A DNA stretch of 64,000 nt from Eutreptiella sp. 'Long Island Sound 2002' (lineage: Eukaryota; Euglenozoa; Euglenophyceae; Eutreptiales; Eutreptiaceae). The notes under the pieces were generated by a model, which ran no database searches, was not told where the DNA came from, and saw nothing but the letters and a program-made list of their open reading frames with translations. The DNA lies in the NCBI GenBank assembly GCA_964036045.1, contig OZ038385.1, forward strand, positions 21,899,813 to 21,963,812. Direction: 5' to 3'. This document shows, piece by piece, positions 1 through 10,625 of the stretch (its first letter is position 1; each line of letters starts with the position of its first letter). The position numbers and the translations under genes were made by a program.

Positions 1-400
1 CCCTCGTCCCTGGGGGCGACGAAGACCTCATTGTCCGTGCCCCCCCCCCCCCCTTGCTCTTCTTCGTCTTGGCCTTCATGCTGGGCACGCTGTCCTCCAA
101 GCCCGTGCACACCGTGGAGGCATTGGGATGCCCAAGGTGGACAATCATGGCGGAGAGGTGGTGATTGTGCTGCGTGACACGAAGTAAGAAGTTGCTCAGT
201 GCCCCTGGGTCCTGCTTGTTGAAGGTGCATTGGGCGATGGACAGCACACCAATCGTGGTGTCGGCCCGGAAGTCGACACGGCTGGCCGCGGAGGGGATCT
301 GCACCGTCTGGAGATTATCTAGGTGGCCGATGGCGATCCCACCAGTACCGGCGCGGTTTTGAGCGGCGTTGGCCCAATCCGAGACAGAATATGGAGGCAT
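1..400 (-). CDS. partial ORF, unknown protein (C-terminal end outside window)
   Basis: Reading the minus strand from an ATG at 400-398, the frame is open for about 133 codons to the window edge with no stop. An in-frame TAA lies 9 nt upstream, which supports this ATG, although a TTAACAG just upstream could also be a splice acceptor. The protein starts MPPYSVSDWANAAQNRAG and codon third positions are strongly G/C, as in real coding DNA. A basic MKAKTKKSK stretch is followed by a poly-Gly run encoded by a run of 14 C on the plus strand (40-53), so the frame beyond that point is uncertain. I recognise no domain. It could be a host gene or the start of a mobile-element ORF. Confidence 0.5.
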   Translation of the reverse strand, partial: MPPYSVSDWANAAQNRAGTGGIAIGHLDNLQTVQIPSAASRVDFRADTTIGVLSIAQCTFNKQDPGALSNFLLRVTQHNHHLSAMIVHLGHPNASTVCTGLEDSVPSMKAKTKKSKGGGGARTMRSSSPPGTR

Positions 401-660
401 GTGGCACTGTTAACGAAAAGAGGACAAAGAAATATATGCCAGGGGACGTGAAAGCGTGGCAACAACCTGCGATGCGATGATGTCACGAAGAAGGGGATTT
501 GGTGTGAAGATAAAGGATGTGAGAATGAACCCAATAAGTGCCAGTAAGTGAAACCAGCAAGTGAGTTTAAGACCTAAAAGTCTCACCGCGAAGTCACTTC
601 CCGGGTCCATTTTTCCGGGAAGTCTCCCAGGTTTCAGCAGGGGGGGGGGGAATTGAGGTC

Positions 661-750
661 CGCAATTTTTCGCAATTTTCCGCAATTTCGCAATTTTTCG
701 CAATTTTCCGCAATTTTTCGCAATTTTCCGCAATTTTTCCGCAATTTTTC
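661..750. repeat. tandem array of CGCAATTTT(T/C) units, left copy
   Basis: About nine head-to-tail copies of a 9-12 bp unit CGCAATTTTTC/CGCAATTTTCC lie directly after a poly-G run. Open frames across it on the minus strand, translating to repeated NCGKLRKIA-like peptides, are an artefact of the repeat. The flank (GACCTAAAAG, CCGGGAAGTC, GGTTTCAG, poly-G) recurs next to the second array at 1401-1482. Confidence 0.85.
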
Positions 751-847
751 ACACTCCCCGATTTTCTGACCGCCTCCCCACGCTGGTGCAGGACAATGAG
801 AATTTTTTTTTTTACTATTCCATACACTCTCAAATGTTGCAAAGTCA

Positions 848-921
848 CCTGGTATAGCTCAATTGGTAGTACCACTGCACTGTAGTTCCAGGGTCCTGGG
901 TTCAAACCCAGTTGGGCACAA
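848..921 (+). repeat. tRNA-like sequence, probable SINE head
   Basis: The segment carries a good A-box (TAGCTCAATTGGTAG) and a B-box (GGGTTCAAACCCAG) about 45 nt apart, as in a type-I tRNA. The T-stem CTGGG/CCCAG pairs, but its loop has only six bases and the acceptor strands do not pair well. This fits a tRNA pseudogene or tRNA-derived SINE better than a functional tRNA. It is followed by the duplicated stretch TTACCTTCGCTTTTTTGGTC. Confidence 0.5.
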
Positions 922-1005
922 TATGGTTACCTTCGCTTTTTTGGTCTTTTTACCTTCGCTTTTTTGGTCTTTTTCATGCCTGCATGTTTGCATGTTTGCA
1001 TGTGC

Positions 1006-1296
1006 ATGTCCGATGTGCCAGAGATTGCAGAGCAATGGAGCCTATACATCCGTTGCAATGTTGTTGATATAAATGGGCCAACTGCTTTTCAGGAATGGTG
1101 GCAATCTCGTGCCCCTTCACCGTTCCAAGAGAGGGTGCTGTTCTTGATTACACAGCCCACTTCTGGTGGTGATGTGGAACGCTTTTTCTCACAGTGTAGG
1201 ACAGTTTCAAAGCGGCAGCACAAATTGGATGACAACATCCGCCGCCTTCGGTTCATGCTGCAATTCCACGGTGATATTGAGGGGCGCCTCCTGTAA
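1006..1296 (+). pseudogene. hAT-family transposase, C-terminal dimerisation domain fragment
   Basis: This is a 96-residue open frame ending in TAA. It contains FQEWW, then FLITQPTSGGDVERFFSQ, then an RRLRFM helix. That order is the signature of the C-terminal hAT dimerisation region, where WW, a Pro, a Thr/Ser-rich turn and the ER-FS motif are conserved. The RNase H-like catalytic core and the BED zinc finger are absent, so this is a C-terminal exon or relic. It lies between the two CGCAATTTT arrays. No terminal inverted repeats or 8-bp duplications were identified. Confidence 0.65.
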
Positions 1297-1400
1297 GTGT
1301 ACTGCCCATAGACTATTTGTTTCAGTGAAATTCTGAGAATTCTGAGCCACCTGTCCAGAGTTGTTGCACCTTGAGGGTTCAGGAGGGCCGCTTACGACAT

Positions 1401-1482
1401 CGCAATTTTTCCGCAATTTTTCCGCAATTTTCCGCAATTTTCCGCAATTTTCCCGCAATTTTTCCGCATTTTTTCGCAATTG
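1401..1482. repeat. tandem array of CGCAATTTT(T/C) units, right copy
   Basis: Second array of the same unit as 661-750, in the same orientation. It is followed by a poly-C run and by GGTTTCAGACCTAAAAGACC and CCGGGAAGTC, the motifs that precede the left array. The two arrays therefore bracket the hAT fragment in a partly mirrored order. Confidence 0.85.
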
Positions 1483-2041
1483 GATTCGACCCCCCCAGAC
1501 CGCAATCCCCCCCCCCCTGGTTTCAGACCTAAAAGACCTCCGGGAAGTCCCCGGGAAGTAGGTTTCTGACCCCATTTAAAAATTTCCCATGCACCCTCCG
1601 AGAGGACCCATGACCTTCAATCACCCGAAAATGATCCCAAAAGGAGAAACAATAAGTTTTGTCCCCATTGCAATCACCTACTTCAGTTGGTGGGTATGGG
1701 TTTTTGGCAAAGACTTCCTGGTAGGACTTCCCGAAACACACCCCATGGTGGTGAAATGCACAATCATTGGAATTTGGAGTTCACAGTTGGATAGCGGTGA
1801 AGTGGAAAGGCACACCGAATCCTATGGATACTAAAGATTTAAAACTTTTTAGAACTTTTTGGTTATGTTTTCACCCATTTTTGAGCCACTTATTGTTCCA
1901 TCATGGCCCACTTTGAAGGCTCTTTCCGACTCGACAGGGGCCAAAATTGTTTGAAATGGGCTCCAAATAGGCTCATTTTACTTGTTTAGAACCCCAAATG
2001 GTCCAAGATTATTTTTGGAAAAACACATTTACTCACGACAC
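1483..2041. other. no gene recognised
   Basis: AT-rich DNA after the poly-C run. Short ORFs on both strands lack any domain or codon bias and look like chance. Confidence 0.6.
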
Positions 2042-2104
2042 ACGTTCCCGGCCACCGGTGAGACTGTGGATCATATTTTGTGTGATTGTTCCTCGCACCC
2101 ATAG
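2042..2104 (+). pseudogene. possible LINE C-terminal Cys/His motif relic
   Basis: A short frame reads ATGETVDHILCDCSSHP and ends in TAG. The spacing E-T-x2-H-I-L-x-C resembles the zinc-knuckle-like tail that follows RNase H in many non-LTR retrotransposons. Only about 20 codons are visible, so a chance match cannot be excluded. Confidence 0.3.
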
Positions 2105-3119
2105 GTATTAATCCACCAAAATTTCAGCCGAATCTGAAGCACCACGACCAAGTCGTGATTTTTGCCCATTTTGCACATGCTTGCTCTTCATGTTGCTTGC
2201 TACTTGCTTGCTGCTTGCTAAACCTGGTGGGTCTACCCTAGACCCTAAAGAGGGTTACAAAACCTAGACTATTTCCAATGCTCGGTGACCCCAACCCTAA
2301 CCCTAGCCCTAGCCCCAACCCTAGCTCTTACCTTAGGCCAAAATGGCGAGCCATGAACAAAACTTTTGAAGATCTTCTTCAGCCTAACCAACATGGCTGG
2401 CATGGCCAAATGAGCTCGCTACAAAAGTAAGAGTTAGGTTTATAGTAATGGTATGGTTAGAGGGGCAAGGGGACATAAGGGGAGCTTGTGATTAACCAAC
2501 GCTTGGCTCGGGACACCCCTCAAACCCCCCCCCCAAAATCGCTCCTCCCGACCCCCCCCCCCCCCCTCAAGGGGCCTTCGGCCACTAGTTAGTGGGGTGG
2601 GTAGTCCATGTCCCAACCCGAGCCTCCCCCCCCCCCGTGGGGATGGGGCAAAATTTTTAGCCAAAACCGCCCTCTAACCAATGCACCCACCCACCCCATG
2701 GATGGAGTGAAAGACCACCACTACACCGTACTTTGGCTGTTGTGCTTTACAAGGCAACGGAATTGCTAAGAGTCTAGCGCTATCATGCCGCTTTGCATTG
2801 TTGACGCACGCTCTTGCCACATGTACAAAAAGTTCCAATATCTTTGATGCACTCAAACCATGAAAACTAAAGGGGGTTTCGGACGTATAACCCTCGGGGC
2901 CAACCAGGGGCCAAATTCACTCCTTGATTCACAAAAAAAAAAAGCATAGCAACCCTCCACACAGTTGGGAGAACCCTTGCTTCCCCCTTTCGAGGTTGCC
3001 TGCACATTAGAATAACCAGACCAATTCCTGTGTAGCCCATGAATACAAACCACCACAGATTCTTGCCTAAGATACCTTTCGATGATGCAACAAGTGTATC
3101 TATGTATTTGATTTGTTGG
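2105..3119. other. intergenic, poly-C runs, no gene recognised
   Basis: This stretch holds a telomere-like tract (listed separately), several 9-14 nt C runs and a small hairpin GGGGCCTTCGGCC after a poly-C run near 2566-2585. The hairpin recurs near 10463-10476. No ORF shows a recognisable domain. Confidence 0.6.
2289..2324. repeat. degenerate interstitial telomere-like tract
   Basis: Five imperfect CCCTAA/CCCTAG/CCCCAA units in a row. It is too short and too degenerate to be a chromosome end. It could be a repair-inserted or relic telomeric patch. Confidence 0.45.
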
Positions 3120-4060
3120 TTCGGGGCTGGGGTCCACGAGTATGTATGCAACTAGCACATCCAACTTGTTATACAGAGCCCTGGACTCCAACCTCCACCG
3201 AGCACATCCAACACATGCATACGTCCCTGTACCCCAGCCTCCAAAGTACATTCTACACATGCATTCTTGTCTGTGAACGCCTTTGACCAGCACATTGAAC
3301 ACATACATGCACATCCGTGGACTCCCAACCATCACATTCAACACATACATACGCACCCCTCCAACCACTACCACAACCCATACATACACCTTCAGACCTA
3401 GCCCCCAACTCGCACATCCAACCCACACATGCATATCCCTAGCCTACAACCAGCACGTTCAGCACACATGCATATCCTTGTACCCCCCCCCCCTTCCCAT
3501 CTTTGTCAGCGGCGAGAAGTCGATTGACACCACCAACTGCTAGGAACAACTCACGCCCCCCCCCCCCCAACCACCAGCGCATCCAGCACATACTGCACGT
3601 TCTCGGATCAAAGCCTCCAACCACCAACACATCCACATATATTTCCTGGAACGTGGCCGCCAACCGACCCATCCACCGCATCTTTAACAAATCCTGGACC
3701 CCAGCCTCCAACCATCACGTCCAACACATGCATAGCCCTGGGACCCCCCCCACCAAGATGTCCGACACATACATGCATGTCTCTCGACCTCCCTCAAGCA
3801 CAACCAACAAGTATATGCTCGTGCATACATATCCCTCGACCCAAGCCTCCAACCAACACATTCCACACAACCGCACACATCTCTGATGCATGCACAGTCC
3901 TAGATCCCAACCTCCAACCAGTACATCCAACACATGCGTGTGTGTCCCTAGGCCCTAGACCCCAGCCAGCTCATCCAATATACACGAATGCATATACCTC
4001 AAACCCAGCCTCCCACCAAGGCATGCACCACATACACAACCCTGGCCAAAGACGCCTACC
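3120..4060. repeat. degenerate minisatellite, CACATCCAACACATGCAT-type units
   Basis: Roughly 45-60 bp units recur with variation. Each contains a CACATYCAACACATRCAT core followed by a C-rich spacer such as CCCTGGACCCCAGCCTCCAACCA. At least 12 cores can be counted. Long ORFs on both strands here (MHV/GCVG repeats on minus, PTH repeats on plus) are by-products of the repeat and are not annotated as genes. Confidence 0.65.
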
Positions 4061-4599
4061 TCCTCTGAGGGCAGTGCATCAAGTATGTGCATATCCGGTG
4101 GGCCTCCCGTGCTATCAAGGGAGAGGCTGTTATGAGGGGCATGGCATGGGACGGTAGGGGGCAACAATACAGCGCCCAAAAAGGTTCCCGCCACATCTGG
4201 TCTCCAGCCCCTTCTGCTGAGTATGTGCACCTTGTTTCACGAGGCACCTTGGGGGAGAGGGCTGGTGCAAACGGGGCACGCAGCGTGGGGCAGAGGGGGG
4301 GGGGGGTTGGCACATCAGGTGTTGGAGGAGAATATGGGTCGCGGAGGCCACCCAGGTACAGTCCCTGACACCCCCCGACCCTCACCTTCTCTAGGAGGCC
4401 AAAATGTTCAAAAGGTCCCAGCCATAGTACAAGCCAATATGGAGAAATTTTGGTGCCCCATTTGAAGGGGATGGTAAAATAGGTCACCCCATGTGTTTGT
4501 ACTCAAAATGCTCGGTTTTTTTTGGGGGGGGGCATTTTCCCTGGCCCCCAAGAGCGCCCAAGAAGAAGGCAGGATTTGTGCAGATACTTCTGATTTTGT

Positions 4600-4850
4600 C
4601 CCCCTGTTGGGGATCCCCAAGGCGGGGGTTATGTAGCCACTTTGATCCTTCCCCACTATGGGGACCCAAGTTGGCATGGGTGATGTAGCCATGTTGGTCC
4701 TCACCATGGGGACCCCGAGACTGCAGGGGGTGACGTAGCCATATCGCCCCTTCCCCAGCATGGGGACCCCGAGAAGGCAGGAGTTATGAAGCCAATTCTG
4801 ATTTTGTCCCCTTTGTTGGACGACTCCCGAGAAGGCGCTATACAAATGTC
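4600..4850. repeat. imperfect tandem repeat, TGGGGACCCCGAGA..ATGTAGCCA units
   Basis: Four diverged copies of about 55-65 bp share TGGGGAYCCC, a GCAGGGGTGATGTAGCCA-like core and CCTTCCCCA. The same core recurs in the cleaner 170-bp duplication at 9811-10150, so both belong to one dispersed repeat family. Confidence 0.6.
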
Positions 4851-6500
4851 GTTCGTTGCTCATTGAAGACCCCGCCCTCAAAGCTCAACCCCGGCACGAG
4901 GTAGCGGTTGCTGTGGGGTGAAAGTTGTTGCTAGGCCGCAATACTATCGGACCCAACGCCCGTTTCGCCGAAGATTTGACCGCATAGAAGCTGATGCTAT
5001 AGACTGTAATGTGAACTACTTTGCTAAGTTGTTCCATCAAACCAAGACTCGTGCACTCTTGTAGGCATTTTCTGTGTGGTGTCTACAAAAGGGAAGAGGA
5101 ATGATGACATTGGGTCAACGAACACAAGGGACAACGTGATGGACCTGCTTCCTATCATTACCGTGTTTCGCGTTGCACAGACCAACACAATGCGTACTAC
5201 GGGCGTGTTGTCGAGGTGTGTGGATTGTGAGTCCATCTCCCCAACTCAAGGGGCGACACACCGAAGTGTATGGATTGCAGGTCCATATCGCCAACCCAAG
5301 GGGCCACACACTGGGTCCGTATCCCCAACCCAAGGGCCACACAACGTGTGTGGGTCATCTTTACAATCTAACAACACTAGTATGACGACAATCCCCCATC
5401 GCGAAGGGATTGCATAGAACAACACAACAACATTGTACAAAACCGTACCGTACCTCATTATTTGTTCGGTAGGATTGCAGTCCTACCCACGGGATCCTGA
5501 AAAGTACACCACTAAAATGATCGCTGGGTCCGACAGTGGCCTGGCGACAAGTTTCGCCCCACACCAACCGCTACCTCATGCCGAGGCTGAGCTTCAAGGG
5601 CGGGATCTTCAATGAGCAACAAACGACATTTGTATAGTGCCTCGTCTTGCACGATTTGGCGCTCAAAGCATGGACGACCCATGTGCCTATGGGCTGGTCC
5701 TCAAGCAAGTCACCACCTTGGTGGTTACCTTGGGCATGAATAGACCGGGAGGTGACTGCACGGGTTCCTGGGTGTGAATATTGGCTGGACACCACCGTGG
5801 TTCAGAGAAAGGGGTGGTTTTTGGTCCTATCCCCCCCCCCCCCCACCTTCAAGGGGCCAAAATGTTTAAGGGGTATCGAGGTCAAGGATTGCACCGCGGC
5901 GCCCCCCATGGTATGGGTAGTGGGGGTACTGCTTTAGGGTTGTGGTGCACCCACAAACAGTTGAGGAACGTCCACCAACAAGTTCAGCCTCACCCAGAAA
6001 CAGTTGCACACCACACTGGCCACCCAATAATCATGGTAGCGTGTTCCGGGTTGCGGTGCACCTGCCAGAAGTTGAGTGACGTTCACTACTGCTGATTACC
6101 CCATAGCCTGCAAGGCACTTGTGGGGCCTACTTAAACATCCCACAAGCCATACTTTATGCGGGGGGCGTTGGTGCAGCTCAAGGGGATTTGGTGCACGGG
6201 GAACTGGGGGGAGGGGTATGGCGCAGGTAGGTTGGACACGGGGGCAGTGGTTGGTACAGGTACGCGCACGGCAGGGGCAGGGGACGTGGTTGGCGTAGAA
6301 CGGGCACACGGCGGGGGGGGGGTCGGTTTGGTGCGCAGAAGGTGCACACCCTGGTGAGTTTGCGCCAAATCTAATGAGGTGCACAATTCCAGCAAACACT
6401 TGTTGGATTTTGCCATGCATTGTACGGCCAAAGTGTATGTGCACATTTCAGTGGGATCTTTGAAAGCCTTGCATTGATTATTGCTGCTGCTGTTGTTTAG
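4851..6500. other. no gene recognised; short C-rich repeats
   Basis: The stretch contains three imperfect copies of a CCAACYCAAGGGGCCACACA motif at about 5240-5345 and a poly-C run at 5826-5842. If the EF-hand exon downstream is real, its 3' part is probably intron. Confidence 0.5.
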
Positions 6501-6666
6501 GGTATCTTTCCAGAAGCGAATTCCGCCGTGAATATGCCAAGTTCGACGCTTTAGGGGCCCCATTGTCAAAGACAACACTCGATCGGTTGTTCTCGAAATT
6601 TGATGGCGGAGACAACAAAATCAGTTTTGAAGAATTCAGCTTCTTAATGCTGCAGCGTTCCAATTG
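6501..6666 (+). CDS. internal exon with an EF-hand-like motif (partial gene)
   Basis: A 166-nt open segment lies between a strong acceptor (pyrimidine-rich, TTGTTTAG|GG) and a consensus donor (TTG|GTAAGT). The only open frame begins with a split codon and encodes SEFRREYAKFDALGAPLS, then a helix LDRLFSKF and the loop DGGDNKISFEEF, a typical helix-loop-helix order. The loop is one residue short of the canonical 12 (position 3 is missing), so calcium binding is doubtful. It ends two bases into a codon. Partner exons were not established; an open segment after an AG at about 7136 is one candidate. This is the clearest host-gene exon in the window. Confidence 0.6.
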
Positions 6667-8335
6667 GTAAGTGGTTGTGTTTCCCCCCCAAAGACTATCA
6701 ACGGCAGGGCGGCCTCCTATCTCTTGCCCCCCCTTTTGCTTCCACCAAGGCCCACCCTTGGGGACTTTCTGGTTTGCAGTAGAACAACGGCATCTGGCGA
6801 TCAAACGATGGCATTTGATGGTCAGCGGTTGGCACTTAATTTATGGCGACTGAGGACCTCGATTGCCAGTGTCTCCTCAATCCACCGAAGATTCTCTTGA
6901 CCCAACCGCAAGGAATTGTACTCCTGCTCAAGTGCTAATTTGGAGGCATCAAATGCAGGATCACAGGGATGTGGGGTTTGGCAAAGCGCCAGAAGATGGC
7001 TGAATAATGGGCCTGGAAGGCCTCTGCTTAGGAACTGCCAGACCCAGGGTAACCCGGGCGCTGTCACCAAGACCACAATGAGGCTCTGCAGGTTACGGTC
7101 AGGGCCGCCATTCCCTACACACTGGAATTATCTCTCTTGTACAGCAGGAGCTCGCTGAGTTACTGGCGCCCCTCATCTATGAGCATGCTGTATTGCTTAA
7201 TGTCCACGCTTCGCATTGTGTCGTTATTCGCCAATTCGCCTCTGATTGTTGACGTCATATGCGTGGCACCCTGCCGTGCAGAACATCATTCCTGTTTGCC
7301 TGCAATTACCTGGCACGTGATATGTTGGTCGTTTAGTCAGTGTCCCAGTCTGCTTTTGAACTAGAGTTGCGCACCGTCCCCATTTTCTGAAGCTTGTCGC
7401 GGCTGTTTTGGGGTCTGGGGGGGGGGGGGGGGGCTTTGTTCCAAGGTGCTATGGTACAGTAATTTCGATCTGTGCCTGATGTTGTCAATTTCTCGGACCA
7501 TTGAGGACTTGTCCTAGGGAGGCTCGAGCCCCCCCGCACACAACATTGAGCTGGCTACATTCGCTTTTCCCCTGAATGAACACTTGTTAATATTTGTTTG
7601 CCTTACCTTTGTTCCCCTGTCATCCACAGCAATGGAAAACTTTCTGCTGAAAAATCAGTTTTTGCTGTCTGGCCTGCTTATTTCTTACTTTTGCTAACCA
7701 TACGAGTTCGTTGTCGTTTGTAAATTTTTCCAGGAATGTGTGCTCTCAGATTTTTCTGAGAGGCATTGTATGTGCATTGTGCACAGGCACACAAGGATGT
7801 GTGGATACATCCTGTGTGACTAAGGCCTACTGCCAGCACAAATGACCTGTATCGATATTCCATGGACGTTTATTTTTCCATTTTCAAGTGCCAAAATGCC
7901 GTCAAAGCAACCTGACCCACGCACAGCACGCTCGGCAAGAGGATCCTTTTACCACAGATACAAAGACTTTACAAACCATGAATGTGCCGAATCCTGTAGC
8001 AAGTTTGTGGTGCTATGACCCAGAAACCAGTGCGCTCTCATTTTGCCTGAAGTTTGATGAGTTATGAGTGCAGATGCCGAAGACCACTTTTGGTACCAAC
8101 CTTGAACCAGGCTTCGTTTTTCAGGAATTAAGTTAACTGGGGGGGGGGGGTCTGGGTGGGTGCCCCAGCCTGGGTGGATGGGTCAAAAGTCTGGGACCCC
8201 CCCCCTCTTAGAATTGTACTCTGGGTGGGTGGGTCTGTAGTCTAGGACCCCCCGTTTAATGTTAGTGTGCAGGCTGATGGCGCTTTTTTTTCGATTTAAA
8301 ATGTGGGGAATGGCCTGATTGGGAGGCATGTGCAA
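6667..8335. other. probable intron/intergenic DNA, possible weak exons
   Basis: There is a poly-G run at 7417-7432. A minus-strand frame at 6822-6960 reads plausibly (acidic/amphipathic, FDASKLALEQEYNSLRLGQE), and a plus-strand segment after TTGTACAG at 7136 is open. Neither has a domain or a matched donor, so they are not annotated as exons. Confidence 0.4.
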
Positions 8336-8412
8336 CAGATCTAGACTGTAGTAGAACGGTAATGCAGTTGTGTCTAGTTCTAGAGGTCTGTGGTTCAACC
8401 CCTGGTCAGGGA
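8336..8412 (+). repeat. tRNA-like sequence, B-box preserved
   Basis: GGTCTGTGGTTCAACCCC supplies a B-box and T-arm. The A-box half (CTGTAGTAGAACGGTAATGC) is degraded. It resembles the SINE-like heads at 848 and 26401 rather than a functional tRNA. Confidence 0.35.
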
Positions 8413-9596
8413 AAATATTTTGAGCTCCGTTTTTTTCTTGCAATGTTGGGAGCTGCAGTGACAGCCATTTTGTCATGCCATTGGGGTCGCTTTGTGTGTA
8501 CCCAGGGAGCCCCAGCAGAAAACGACTCGAAAAATAAAAAAAAACAGAGGAAGCAGAAAGCCCCGAAAAAAAGGCGGGACCATGTGCTTCGGCACCCGTG
8601 GTTGCATCACCTCAGGTGGGGCTGGGGAGCCGTTCAGCCCCGGGAGAGCGCCCCAACCCCCCCTCTCAAATATTTATACGGGTCGGGGAGGTCTGGGTGG
8701 GTGGCTTGGTCTTGGGTGGGTGGGTGCCTCAAAATCCCAAAACCCCCAGCCCCTTATAAACGAAGCCTGCCTCGAACAGAACAAACATGTAATAACCCCA
8801 GTACGCAGAAGGTCTGTATGTATGTGCATGCCCATTCACTCGTGCATAGCAATGGCTTGAAACCGCTCCGTGATGCAGTTCTTGTATCGTCTTTGACGGT
8901 AAAATACGATGGGATTGTGCCCATCCATCATTTATCAATCATGGGATCCCTGCTCTCAGAAAAGTCTTTGCCCATTTATTTGTTTTTGCGTGCAGTGTGA
9001 ACTGAATTACGTGTTCTACAGGTTGTAGTGTGGTATGTTTTGGACATGGAGCACAGTACAGAGGCACATGAAAAGGTGGACACCTGATGTGGTGTGCCAT
9101 AAGACGCCGACTACATGCAATTTTGGCTGGACATGACCATCCAATCATGTGGCGCATTGGACGAATGATCATAACTGCGGGAGTCATACCATGCAACAAT
9201 GCCATACATCATCCTTGGTAAAGCTACCGATGTGGAACACCTGAAACAGCACATGGAATGGCATTAATGTTTCCTTGGTGGGTGGGTGGGATTCCACACA
9301 CACTTTGGGCAAGTGTCTCTAGAAGGGCCAGATAAATAGCCCCCTCTGGAAGAAGCATATGGCACCACCTACATCAGCGTCACATTTTCAAATGTGTGCT
9401 GAATATACATATTTTGCAGAGGCTGACAGAGGACCACTAAGGGTACTGCAAGATCAGGAGTTCAGAGGGGGAACGTTAGCGCGCCAGGCGCGCTGGGCAT
9501 CTTTTAGGACCCGTGCCCCACCAGTGGCCTTTTAGGGGGTGCAGTAAGCGCAGTGCAGCTATTTGGGCGTCTGGCTGTATTAGAGACCCATATTTT
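8413..9596. other. no gene recognised
   Basis: A 212-codon open frame crosses this region (8362-9000) but shows no domain, contains an A/G low-complexity KNKKKQRKQKAPKKR patch and overlaps an equally long frame. It is treated as chance. Confidence 0.5.
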
Positions 9597-10625
9597 GGGT
9601 CCACGCTTTTTTTTTAGATGCGAAATCTTATTTTTTAGCACTTATTTTTTTAGCATAAAAAAAAGATTTCGCGCACGGGTGGGCCGTCTCCTCGGTCCAG
9701 GTACGCGACCCCCCCCCCCCCCCTCCGGGCCCTCCGGGCCCTCTTAGTTACCAAGGGTCAATGGCTACTAGCCATACATAGGCTGGCGCCGAAGGCGCCC
9801 AAAAATTTTGTCCCCTTTGCTGGGGACCCCCGAGAATGCAGGGATGATGTAGCATTTCCGCCCTCTTTTGGGCCCCAACCGTCCGGTGCTATTGACGAAA
9901 CCTGGACAATCTTTGAATCCACGCTTTGTTGTGTGGTGCATCATGGTGACCCCCGGCTTAGGTTTTGAGTTTTGATTTTGTTCCCTTTGTTGGGGACCCC
10001 CGAGAATGCAGGGGTGATGTAGCATTTCCGCCCTCTTTTGGGCCCCAACCGTCAGGTGCTATTAACGAAACCTGGACAATCTTTGAATCCACGCTTTGTT
10101 GTGTGGTGCATCATGGTGACCCCCGGCTTAGGTTTTGAGTTTTGATTTTGTTCCCTTTGTGTGTGTTTCCCTTTGTGACGGGCCGTGTCGGAGAGGACAG
10201 CACATATAAACGGCCCTCCCCAGGCAGGGGGTGTGGACGCCTACAACCACTCTTGCATTGGTGAGGAGGTAGAGTGGAGGCCTCCGTTGTTGTAGAGTAA
10301 CCCCTTAGGCCACCGCGTCTCTGCCAAACTGAACTAGACCTTTGCTAACCCCCTCCCCTAGCCCCCCTCCCCCCCCGGCAACTAGCAGCGACTAGCAAGT
10401 CCCTTAGAGAAGCCCTCCTCGGCGGCTAGCCCCCCCCCCCAAAAGCCCCCCCCCCCCCCCCTAGGGGCCTTCGGCCCACTTCTACTGGGGGGGGGGGGGT
10501 CGCGTCTAAAAGCGAGGGGACGGCCCACCCGTGATTTCGCGCTAAAAAAAAACATTCCGCGCTAAAAAAACAAAGATTCCGTGCTAAAAAAAAACATTCC
10601 ACCCTAAAAAAGATATTTTTACAGG
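9597..10625. mobile_element. fold-back element with long degenerate inverted ends
   Basis: The left arm (about 9605-9712) and right arm (about 10488-10615) are inverted copies. Both contain ACGGGTGGGCCGTC(T/C)CCTCG next to a GCGACCCCCC run, and further out repeated TTTTTTTAGCRCGRAAT-like blocks. The interior carries a 170-bp tandem duplication and a GC-rich segment with poly-C/G runs. No transposase is present and no target duplication was identified, so this would be non-autonomous. Exact ends are uncertain because they lie in A/T runs. Confidence 0.5.
9811..10150. repeat. two tandem 170-bp units
   Basis: The unit starting TCCCCTTTGCTGGGGACCCC at 9811 recurs at 9981 with few substitutions. 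A third copy begins at 10151 but stops after about 10 bp. The core matches the older repeats at 4600-4850. Confidence 0.85.

Noticed and set aside
661-1482. CRISPR-like array from the regular CGCAATTTT units
   Set aside because: Units are 9-12 bp with no spacers, in a eukaryotic transposon context. This is a simple tandem repeat.
2289-2324. Chromosome end
   Set aside because: The telomere-like tract is short, degenerate and internal.
2332-2352. Dinoflagellate spliced-leader relic (GGCCAAAATGGCGAGCC)
   Set aside because: Only the central part resembles a spliced leader. No adjacent retro-inserted gene.
2853-3933. Repetitive proteins on both strands at 2.9-4.2 kb
   Set aside because: They follow the period of a degenerate minisatellite and appear on both strands.
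6822-7076. Antisense ORF near the EF-hand exon as a gene
   Set aside because: Its end reads plausibly, but there are no splice sites or domain, and it is antisense within the presumed intron.
8362-9000. 212-codon ORF
   Set aside because: No domain, A-rich low complexity, overlapped by another long frame.
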